Assembly (NCBI GenBank): GCA_964023205.1
Contig: OZ026839.1
Span: forward strand, 15,468,386-15,532,385
Length of the DNA: 64,000 nt
Source of the DNA: Lutraria lutraria
Lineage: Eukaryota; Mollusca; Bivalvia; Venerida; Mactridae
Reading direction: 5' to 3'
Shown: positions 48,977 to 60,600 of the stretch, piece by piece
How the letters are laid out: every line of letters begins with the position of its first letter
How positions within the stretch are numbered: the stretch's first letter is position 1
Notes under the pieces: model-generated
The model's input: only the letters and a program-made list of their open reading frames with translations
The model's database searches: none
What the model was told of the DNA's origin: nothing
Translations under genes and position numbers: made by a program

Positions 48977-49120
48977 GCCATCATAAGTTAGCATACATCA
49001 TTGATAAAATCAATAATTATTTTGGCCAACATTCTCTAAAATCAGCTTGAAGTGTTATCAACATTCTCCAAAAAGTACCTAAAAAGAGAAAACTGGGAGT
49101 GCGGGACCGGACAAATTGCT
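48977..49120. repeat. right arm of the 150-bp inverted repeat
   Basis: Reverse complement of 47376-47527 from gccatcataagtta to acaaattgct. The 1.45 kb between the arms contains the candidate micro-gene. Confidence 0.9.
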
Positions 49121-49471
49121 ACAAAAAAGGCAGACATCAAATTTACCCTTCAGAGGATTCAAATTTACACTATGAGTGTTTCAATAAGGTCAAACTAGTC
49201 TAAAACGTCTATAAAACGACTTTTAAAAACGAAATCACAGCGATGACAATTCACAACTTCCAACTTCGAAAATTGTTCCGGAGTTGGCTCCCAAACCACA
49301 AAAGCTACGTTCATGAACTAAAGTTGTGAGCTTTCTTAAAACCGGCGGCCACCTGATGCGCATATACTTTATATCCAGTAATGTAATAAAATGTTCAAAG
49401 TTCAATATCAACTTTCGCTACATTACGTTGCGCCCCCTGTTTCAAGTATAACATTAATTTGAGTTGCCCAT

Positions 49472-49960
49472 GACCCGGTACTGGAATTGGGGAATAGAAA
49501 TCTTTATGATGGTACATATGCCACAATCAAGAGGATCTAACGTACACTAGATACAAAGATAACATTATCTTTGTCTCTGCGTACACTGACTAAAGTCCCG
49601 GACACGCACCTAATGCAATGCACAATAACTTGAATACAAGAGATGACTACGACCCGGTACTGGTACTAGGAAGGAGACAACTGTCATGGTACATATGCCA
49701 CAATCGAGATGCTCTAGATAGTCCATATTCACGTTGACCAAAGTGCCAGGTATGCACGTGTACCAAAGAAAAATACCGTATAATTAAAATAGAACAAACA
49801 AACGTTGCTATAGCTATACAATGGGAATAGAAACCTTGTTCATGGTCAAAGGCCGCAATCCGGAGACTCTAATCCTTAATATCTAAGACTAAATTCAGCT
49901 AATTGGAGAGAAACCTCTAAAATGGTCCGTACGCCGCAATCAAGAGTATTAAGCTCCACA
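49472..49960 (+). repeat. diverged tandem repeat of about 180 bp
   Basis: gacccggtactgg recurs at 49472 and 49651. Each is followed by a gaatag or gaagg block, atggtacatatgccacaatc and a ctctaa or tctaga block. Weaker third and fourth versions follow (49830-49880 and 49920-49950). Confidence 0.6.
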
Positions 49961-50889
49961 AATTACTGACCAGTACTAGAAACTAATATACACCTTTCGT
50001 CTTTTCTAGACGAATTATACTTACGAGTATTTGTTTATTATAGCTGTTTGCGAGTACTTACTGTAGTGTCTATTACTAGTTTGACAGGTAAGTAAATCAT
50101 GAAGGCATTGCCTAGATAAGTTGTTGTGTGGCTATTTGAAGTTCAATGTGGTTGTATGATAGTGCTCAGATTTATGGTGAATTCGTTTACATTTAGGATT
50201 GATTCTATTTGATTGATGTACATTTGATATAACCATAAAGCGTTGTTCACATTACACAATTGAATGTTTTATTAAGGATCACAGACCCTAATCCATGCAT
50301 TCCTTATTATCCATTACACTCTTGTAGAATGGATCATTTGTAAAACATTCAGCGCATGCTTTTTTGAAATGTGTAATTTTGGAAATTAAAACTATTATTT
50401 AATCATAGAAAAGGGAGAGTACTAGAAAGTAAAACTACCCCCCTTTATGAAACAATGTCAAATAAGTGAAATAACCGAGGTCGAGCATTTTCCAAATGTT
50501 GTGTGTTTGGAAGTTGACATTTAATCAATTATGTTTGAATGTCACAATTTATAAGGATCAGTTAAGTACCCCCAACGTTTGTCCATAAACATTTAAAGCT
50601 TGTATTAGAGTCCGGTATCCTTCTTTTTTATTAATAAATAACCAAGCTAAGCATTTTTAATAAAAGCATCTCAAATAACTCTTATTTAAAGAAGTATGAA
50701 ACAAAATTAGCAAGAAATCGGCATGATATCGCAAATAGACAAGAACAAAAGGGCGCTTAGAGCAACGAAATGTATCTAACTAGTGCTTTACGAGCTACGC
50801 TCCTGCAGAACAAATTATGTTATTTGTACGGTCGGTCTTTGTGGTTTATCTAGAGTTTTAGATATCGTTAAAAATTTACCCCGTAAAAA

Positions 50890-50989
50890 ATTAACATTGA
50901 TCAATATTCGACGACTTTCTTGATCAATGTTTAATGTTGAAAACCTGTCGGGGTCGATTAAATGACCCTAGGGTCATTTTTCAACGGGG
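50890..50989. promoter_or_regulatory. palindromic cluster upstream of FA2H
   Basis: attaacattgatcaa (50890-50904) is inverted at 50920-50935 as ttgatcaatgtttaat. An 18-bp perfect palindrome, aatgaccctagggtcatt, follows at 50961-50978. The TGACCC and GGGTCA halves resemble everted nuclear-receptor half-sites, which is only a suggestion. Confidence 0.4.
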
Positions 50990-51039
50990 TCAAAACTTTG
51001 TGCCACACCAGTATACATGCATGCATATACATGTACTGT

Positions 51040-51045
51040 CACGTG
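51040..51045. promoter_or_regulatory. E-box CACGTG in the FA2H upstream region
   Basis: A canonical CACGTG about 380 bp before the start codon. Six bases can occur by chance. Confidence 0.25.
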
Positions 51046-51422
51046 GCGCCATCGATTCATCCAAATGACTGCACTATAATACTATATTCATAGAATCTAA
51101 ATTTAATTATGATCAATAAAGACACAACTAAAAATAATCACGCGCACCACATGATCATGCGTAAAGCTGTATATTATTTCAGTAATGCGAACGAACTTTT
51201 AACGCATTAATTAACATGTTAATTGAAATTACTAGCGTCGTACCTGAGTCGGGTATACTAGATGTTTAGTAAATGCGTCGAACGTTTTTTAACGCGAATA
51301 TCCATTAACCAGTCTGCGTGCTAGCCCAAAACGAGGCTTTTTCATTGACCCAAATACGTTATTCGTAGTTTCTGTTTTGGTGAGTTTGTCGTGGGAGTAC
51401 GGTGAACTATTTCGGACTTAAA

Positions 51423-51677
51423 ATGTCAGGTTTGACGGACGAGGCACTTCGGTGTCAGATTAAAGGTGAACGGTTATGCATTTTACATACTGGAAAGGTG
51501 TATGATGTCACTGACTTTGCTGACCGCCATCCAGGTGGAAAACAGTTGATTGAAAAACATGTTGGACAAGACGTTACGCAAGTCATGAAATCTCAAGAAA
51601 TTCATAAACACTCCCCGGCAGCATTCAAAATGTTGGATAAATATTACATCGGGGAATATCACAGTTCGTCTGGTGTT
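51423..51677 (+). CDS. FA2H: FA2H exon 1, cytochrome b5 domain (85 aa)
   Basis: ATG 51423 (MSGLTDEALRCQIKG) is the first ATG in frame. The frame is open a little further upstream, but only to non-ATG codons. Donor is GTT|gtaagt, phase 0. Heme ligands are H36 (in HPGG) and probably H63. Confidence 0.85.
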
Positions 51678-54600
51678 GTAAGTATAAGTGAATTGTTATT
51701 TATTAAAATACTTAAATAAACCACCATGTCAAACTTAGATTAACACCTTGTGGCTTGTTCAAAACTTCTCATCACGTACGTATGTTGGGGTACGCTATCT
51801 TCGGCACGTGTGCTTAATTTTATGTGACCCTTGACAAACTGTTTTTAAAATATTTACACATAAATTATGAGACCCCTGACTATAAGTATATATAGTCATA
51901 CATAAAACATGTGTCTAGAGCTATTTAGGAATTTAATAGTTATAATAATACATTCCTGACAATTGAAGGTCTATTAAAATACTTTATTAAAGATTTCATT
52001 CAATCATTGTGGACCCATTTCATTGGGCAGTGTTACTGTTACTGTAGAATTGAACTATATTGTTAGGTTTAACTACAGTTTTTGAATTAGTGGGTTGCCC
52101 CCTGCCTGAAATTTTTTCTCGTCTTTTAAAAGTCTTTTGGGGGACAACCTAGTTTTAGAGAGTTTCCTTCATAGAGTATATAGTTCAACTATCAGTTGGG
52201 CAACCTGTCACAAAAAAATAATTAAAAAACTGGCAGTATTGTTATCAATTGCTTATATTTCAGCTGTTTGTTGAACCAGCATGACAGAAGTGGTCAAGTC
52301 TTGTATCTAACATATAGTAACAATGATTTGTTAAGCTAACTATAGTAAACTACTTATTTTGCTGTTAGTGTTACACATCGAATCAAAGATGTTTCATGAA
52401 AGCCTGGCTATATTCATAGCATAATTTTCTCCGTCAAATATTCATCATTGTCATTGAAATTTACACACTTCATCTTCATCTTATAAATATTAATCTCAAA
52501 TGCTTTAACTTCTATGCTGGTTTTACTTGAAATGATCATACATACAGATGACTTTCATTTAACACTTTTGATGGACGGCCTTGAGTTATAAATTAATTAA
52601 CATAATTGTAACTTAAACACGTCCATCAAGAATGATAGATGTCAGGTGTGGATAACTATGATAACAATGAATATAAATTATATACTACATGATACATCCC
52701 TTTTTCCGCCACTGAAGTTGTATCTTTTTTCCCCAAAAACGAATACAAATTCCCCCTTTGAGCAAAAAAATATTTAAGAAAGAAAACAGGAAAAGTGTGC
52801 TTTTTGGACAAGAAGATATAAATCTGTGTTTTGTTTCCAGTTTGTGAAGACTTTTACTAGTGTTAGTGGAACTTTTTATGTTTACACCGTTTCGCACTTT
52901 TATTTTTTTGCAAATGTTGATAATAACTCGGCAGACTGATAACGGTTTTATTAGAAGTTGAATTAACTAATGTACTTTTAATAACTATAGTCGTCATGTA
53001 AGCAATCAATTTCAACATTTGTCTATTACGCTATACTCTCTTAGGATAGGATTCACAATGCCTTTGACCGTATACACACTTTCTCGGACGCTTAAGTGGT
53101 ATATTATATATATACTAACTTGCTAACAGAGTTTTAACACTGTGCTGATGCTTGGACCATCATTAAAAAATTGTTTGTTTATAGTGCTCCAACCCTAATT
53201 TCCAGGGATGGGTAGGTAGGTAGTTGGTATTTTTTTCTGAAATTGCATTGATAAAATAATTGGCAATAAAAAATTATTTGAAGTACACAATATTTTCATG
53301 TAGTCTGCTCTGCATTAAAATTGTTATTAGAAAGCAACAAAATATGATGAACAACCAGTTTGTATTGGATAAAGGCCATTCTGGTATGGTTTAACTTTAA
53401 AAACATAAGTACTTTTTAACTGAACAGGTGCAAACAGATAACAAAAAAAAAATCAACTTGAAAACCTAAAAAGAAAAAAAAGTAGGGGCCATTTTGATGG
53501 GTCGGTCGGAGCACTACAAACAAACATTTTTTTATTTTCAGCCTTGGTTATAATTATATACAACTGTAACGGTTTTCTATTTCTAGTGTAGTCGAATCTA
53601 CTTGCTTTCATTTTAAACGTTGGTTTAAAAAGTGTGTCTTTTCAGCTGTATTGACTCACAACTAACAGTGTGCAAAAAAAGCAACAACACCCAAATTTTA
53701 TTGACACGCATATAGATCACCAGTGCAGTTAATTTATTATATTAATGAGACTGAAAATTCTGTTGTACTTTTAAACCGTGAAGAAAAAAACCCTGCAAAA
53801 GTTAATTTACAAGTAATAACTACAAACAAACATTTTAAAACTCGGCAAGACATTTATATCATTAATATTGTCTGAACAATGCAAATAGTTCTATGTTAAT
53901 AAGTTTAGGGCCTTTTTTAAAAAAATTGGGAAGGGGCCTTAGCCTTCCATTTTGGGAAATTCAAGCACGATATTTTGCAAAATTTTGATAAGGTTAGACA
54001 ATAAGTTTGAATAGCATTGTATTTTTGGGGAATTTCTTGCCTAAAATTGGGGGAAAAAACAGCCTTTTTGCTATTGGGAAGTCACTGAATTTCGGCCTCT
54101 GTTATAGACGGAAAATAGCCCTGAAGTTGTATAAACATTTGTACAAAATCATGTACCCAATGTGAGGCTCGATCCCACAACCTCCTGCTTACTAGTCAGA
54201 TGCTCTACCAACTGGGTTACCGTAATTGTGCTGGTGAATACCCTAGTTAATTTATAATTACAAAACAACCGTTACACAGCTCATTTAATACTTCTTATTC
54301 AAAATCCACATATATTCAGATGAGAACAATTATTACTGCATGTATTTTCATTTATAACGGTTGTGTGCATTGATAGCTATGCAGGCAATAATGTAGGATG
54401 GTTAAGAAATTTAAATAGAGTAACACAAAACACAAATGGGGGAGACAGGTATCTTGTAAGCTATGAGTTGTAACTGACATGCCATGACGATGTGTTGATG
54501 TAAACCACATTCTACAAGCCTGCTTTCCCTGTATTAAATGTGATTGCCCATTTTGACATCACAGTGGGTGGAGATTGTTTTCTTAATTGACAGGGGGCGG

Positions 54601-57600
54601 GCAATGATGACGTATATGCATTAAACAAATTGTTCCATTTGGATTAAAATAGAAATCAATATGCTTAAAAACCGGGCAATGGTTATCATTATTTGCACTG
54701 GTTCACACCAGATTGTGTAAAATACATGCAAAGTTTAATTGTACTGTACATATTTGTTTTTGTTATTACTCACCTTTTTCATTCAATATTGAAATGGTGA
54801 GCGATGTACAGATGGTCGTGAAAACTGGTTATGATGGAACTCTAAATACTAAGTAAATACCTATGTGACAAACAATCTTAACATTCAGTCACTTGATTTG
54901 GTCAAATTCCATAACCCTAGTTTTTATCCCTCGTGAAATCATTCCATATAACAAACTTTTTATTCCACCTCTAGCATACCAGTACTGATTCATGAATCTA
55001 AAGTGTGAAGTTGATTGCTTACCTGTGATAATAATTTGGTCAATTTAGTACCTGTGCTTACAAATATATACCGGTAGTTAACCAATTTGCATGTTGCTAG
55101 ATTTCTTTCACTTATGATGAGTAACATGACACATTGGTGTAGCTCATTGATTTAAGGCAAATAAATACCTATAATATTATCTTCATTATCTTGATGATGA
55201 TAATGATTTAAGTGGTTCATGCTCTGGAAATTCAACTTCTTTCAGGCCTTCAGGCCTTTGATTGTGTTTAGACTTACTTTTATTCATTTTAAATGCATGT
55301 CATAGCTATAACTGCCTATAGATTAGTAGCAGTTATTTTGACGCCCTAGTTGTAAAGTTGTTTGTTTATAATATTGATCTCCTAACATACATGTAAATGT
55401 TTTTCTTTTTGAAAATCCAGAAAAAGTACGGAACCATAACAAACTTTTAATAGATAAATATTTTGCAGGATTAACTCCCTTGGAAGAAAAATATAATACA
55501 CAATAGAACAACGAAAACTACTCTGTCTATAGGAATATATTATTACAACAATTGGCCTTCAAATAACTATAATGGCCTCAGATTTTTTATAACGTCCTCC
55601 GTTCGTTAGGTTCTTGACTTTAAAGAAATTTTGTACTCTGAACCCTGCTGTTTATTTCATAAAATGCCATAGAGTAAGTTCCACCACAATTATGCACAAC
55701 ACCTTAGAGATGATAAACACTGATAAAGTAAAGTTGATAAATGAATGCATTGTTAACAGTTTATTGCAATAAAACACAATTTTTGCATGTTTGGTTAGAA
55801 TTTTTGTTGCTTGGCATGAAAGTATAATTTGTAAATTTTTTATTATTAATAACTTAGAATATTATTTCACATCTGTTAGCATATTATTTATAAGCCAATA
55901 CCGATACCTTAAGTATTTGAAGATTGTTGTCTCAAATATAGATTTTTCAACATTTCTGAGGAAGGCAAGACTTTAGTGTTTACATGTCAGTTTTACATCT
56001 TCTAGGTCAAGGTCACATGTATACATAATTGTTCGGATAGATGGGAATATGCAGATGCACCTAAATATGACTTTTAAAAATGAACATAGGATAGTGATTA
56101 TTAATCAGTTGTCAAATGATACTTTGATGTGTTAACTATTATTTGTGAGGTGATTGTACATACAAATGTACCTGTCCAGTTAGATCAATTGTAACATTAG
56201 ACTATTAGATTTAATGGCTGAGCTGGAAACCTATAGCCCTCATTTCTGGTATACTCTATGAGATTACAACTTTGATTCAAGTGGAGATCTGCTGTTTGCT
56301 TGCCTGAAAGCACTGTTTCTGTTTTTTTTTATCATTCATTGTTGAACACCATTAATAACCATGTTGATTAATATGTAATTAGACAGTGTTTATTTGAATA
56401 ACTACTTGTAGATATTCGAGATTTAATTATGCTGATAGTTATGTATCACTTAAATTTTGTGATTTTTATGTTGGCTTTCCCATAATGCATCAAATTATCG
56501 TTTTGCTTGTTACCTATGACAATATTATCTCAATCTGAGTGGTTTGGAGGAATGTTCATGTTTAACCTTGATCCTTGTCAGTATCACCGCTTGTATCTGT
56601 AACCTTGAACAATATACTCACAGTAGAGATAGGGTGTATGTGCATGTCTGCATGTAATATCACATGCTTGTATGCAACTTGTCATCATTTAAGAGATAAC
56701 TTGAATTTAAGTTTAGACTAATTTATTACACAGAAGCTTTCCGTTTGAAACAATGATTAGTGGCTGCTGAATCTAGTTCAGTAACAATACAGTGTTGCAC
56801 ATTGTCTGAATCTGTAATGGTTAACTACTGTCTACAGGATGTTTAAATTTGTAATGGTTCATTTCTGTGTGTACAGTGTCTGAATCTGTGAAGGTTTATT
56901 TCTGTGTACAATGTCTGAATCTGTAATGGTTTATTTATGCATGCACAGTGTCTGAATCTGTAATGGTTTAGGCCTAAATTAAAAATATGTTTGTTTGCCC
57001 TTTACCGACCCTGAATTTTAGAAGAGGGTCGGTAGGTAGGAAAAATGTTTTATTTTATTTCTGAATTTGACCTTTACCTAGCATGAAATTACACTTCTAT
57101 CTTAATGCATTCTATATTCACATTATTGTTTTCCTTCATTACTTCAAATGATACCTACTTTAAATGGCTATTGAAAGCACTGAGTACATGTATTCTTTCC
57201 AAAGTATAAAAATAAAGTTCTCCCAGATTTTGCAATAAAAATTTTTTAGTCGGCATGATTTTTTGGGTCGGTTGGTAAAGGGCAAACAAGCTTAATTTTA
57301 ATTTAAGCCTTATTTCTGCATGCACAGTGTCTGAATCTGTAATGGTTTATTTATGCATGCACAGTGTCTGAATCTGTAATGGTTTATTTATGCATGCACA
57401 GTGTCTGAATCTGTAATGGTTTATTTATGCATGCACAGTGTCTGAATCTGTAATGGTTTATTTATGCATGCACAGTGTCTGAATCTGTAATGGTTCATTT
57501 CTGTGTACACAATGTCTGAATCTGTATTATGTATTTATGATTTCCATGTATAGATACATTTTGCAATGTGATAATTGTACAGTTAAACGTGTTGGGTACT

Positions 57601-60600
57601 TCTGTTGTATCATGTAGAATGCAGTTTACTATGTGAAAGATGTGATTTTGCCTCTATTGTAGGTGTTTCATCTTTATCTTCATTGATCTATAACAAAATG
57701 GTGAATTAATTTGCATGAAGTGATTTCTAGGTATCTTTATATTCCTTAGGTGATAATAAAACAAAAGGTGATAAAAAGAAATATTTGTTTATGGTTTATA
57801 GTTGGTTGGTAAACATGTGTGTGTTGGTATGTGTGTCAATAATAATTTACAATCACTGTCATGGCTGTTTTTAATTGACCAAATAAAAGTTAGAAAAATT
57901 ATTGTGTATGATTATCATGTATAGATATGGTGTCAGATTATCTGACATGTGTATGAATTAATTAAAACAGTCTGGTTAATTTGACCAGAAAATGAACTAT
58001 GGAAATATTTATTTCATTATGGTAATGGTTGATTTATCTAAGTGTTGATCTATCAAGTTTATACATTTTGAAATTGTGTTTGGTCTAATGTAGTAGAGAT
58101 TTTTTCTTTCATTTACTTTCTTATGCTGAATGAAATCTGAGGTCTGAGTGATTAGGAAATATTTATATTGGAACTTCATCTATTCTTAGCATTGTATAAA
58201 CAAGTTGGAGATCAACCATGGATTCTTGGAAGTTTTTATGTTGAGAACATTAATCATTGAGGGCTAAGGTTGATTTTTGGAAACTGTACAATAGTTCAGT
58301 TTTCCATAGCAGTCACTTTCTAAGCACACATGAATTTTTAGGCGGACCAAAGTGCTACGTTTTTTCTACATCTGCATCATGTAATTGTTAAACAAATTCC
58401 CATTCCATATTGAAGTACAAGTCTATATAAGTTCAGTTTCCATGAGTTCTTTCAGTACTTTGATGATTTTTTGTGTACATTTTTATTGTTAATTAGATTT
58501 TGCTAAAGAGATAATATGTATTCCATCTTCCTATCAATAACAGATTTAAGATCTGATATCTAAAGTAGAAATTTGTATGAGTTCTAAATATTGAAGATAA
58601 AGCACCATTATTTGGCTGGGCTCAAACTTGGTAATTTTGTAATCTCAAACTGTGTAGTTTTTATGTTCAGTGTTGCTCACAAACACCATGGCTGTAGCTC
58701 CAAGGTCAAGGTCTCACTCTGTGTTCAGTTCATGATTTTGGTCTTTTTGCTGTCAGCTCTTTGACTATATATTCATTGGAAGATATGAAATAAGCTACAA
58801 CAATTTTTAAAAAAATCGGTATTTTATTTCGTGTCCACCCAGTAACTGTCATATATGGATGGATTTCAGAAGTACTTGGCAGAAATGTTCACCAACATGT
58901 GACGGTGTGTCATGCGTAAAACTGCCTCTCGATAGAAATCAAGTTCTCATCTTAGGCAATAATGTTTCTGGAAAACCTTTATTACTCAGATTTTAAACAT
59001 TCTGTGTCAAGGCGATGTGTGGGAGTATAATGCTTCACTTCGGGGACAATGCTCTAGTTATGTCATGTAAAGATTGTTCAATAAGCTGACTGTGCTGTCT
59101 TAGGCTTACGCTAAACCGATTGATCCTATTTTTTGGCTGCTGACCCTAAACTTTTTTTTGACATGCAAATTTTTTTTTGTAAATTAATCCCTTTTCATTC
59201 AATTTTGTACTTTATGTGTCTTTGTTTCTATTTCGCTTTTATTTAAATCTTCATCACCGAAACGTTTAGAATGCGTCCCAAATGCAGACATTTTACAATT
59301 TTTATTTGCAAAATCGAAGCTAAAAAAGATATGTGCCTGTTTGGAAATGATATTACATTTTGTTTTGATAAAGTTTGCATTATGTATTTGGCATATATAT
59401 ATGTTTTTAGCGTAATACACCAGATAGAAAACATTTTCCTAATATTTCTATTCATGTAAAAAAAAATTAAATGCCTACTTACCTGCTCTATTTTTTTCTG
59501 GCCCGTTTGCAGAAACAAGTAATTTTTGGAGGCTGTTTATAAATTAGTATGTGCAAGATGTTACAATAAATCCTATGTAGTATAAAATTGTCTGTACCAT
59601 ATGGTTATAAAGATAAAATTTAAATCAGACTTAACAGTATGTATGATTTGAAATGATAATGAGCCAGTTAGTAATAATTGATGATCGATTCCATTGTTGG
59701 ACAGAATTTACTTCTTTCGAGTTATAGAATTTACTTATAATGCCTCGTCTGTAAAAAACACCATTGGTCAATATAAACATTGGCTTTCACCTGCTGTGTA
59801 TCACTGGTTTTACTGAACACTGATTGTAAAAAGATTCAACACCAAAAAAAACATAGCCAAATGTAGAGACCTAAATACTGTAATCACTTATGTATAAGAC
59901 ACATGTTCTAAAATGATGTTGTTTTACAGTTTTACCTGTCCGTGAAGTCTGTGTTGTAAATACAAAACTAACCTTAACCTTACATAACTGTCTTATAATA
60001 AGAAAACATAATTCAGAATGTACAATATTTTATCTACTAAAACTTTGTTGACTGTGATTTAATACATCAGTTACCATGGATTCCTTGGCGTCTTCCCCTC
60101 AGGAAAATTCTTCAAAATCATGCATATTTCCCCAAAAATTCAATTTACATCAAGTTTTTTCTTCCCCTTTTGCTAAAATTATGCGTTATTTTCCCCCAAA
60201 TTTAAAGAAAAGGCCCCTTCCCCAACCTGTGAAAAAAAGCCCTGATGTAATTTACAAGATTTGGGAACAACGATAAGTACTCAGTATATAGGAATATATT
60301 ACCCCAAAAAAGCCTTAAAATAACTGTAAATGTATAATGCGCGGAACCCTGCCTCAGATTTTTTATAACGTCCTTCGTTTGTTGGATACCGTTACTTGAT
60401 AAATTCCGTACCCTGAACACCGCTGTTCATTATGTAATACGCCATAGATTAAAAATGAAACTTTTTAAAGTATAAAAATTCTGAGGCACTGTTCCCCTCA
60501 TGATACAGTGAGTGTCTGTCAGTATGTGAAACCTTTATCCCATGATACAGTGAGTGTCTGTCAGTATGTGAAACTTTTACCCCATGATACAGTGAGTGTC

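Noticed and set aside
54153..54222. Functional tRNA-Thr gene
   Set aside because: Acceptor and anticodon stems pair poorly and the sequence continues into a repeat body, so a SINE head is the better reading.
59199..59518. Overlapping small ORFs on both strands near 59.2-59.5 kb
   Set aside because: AT-rich intronic sequence with no splice or codon evidence; mutually overlapping frames.
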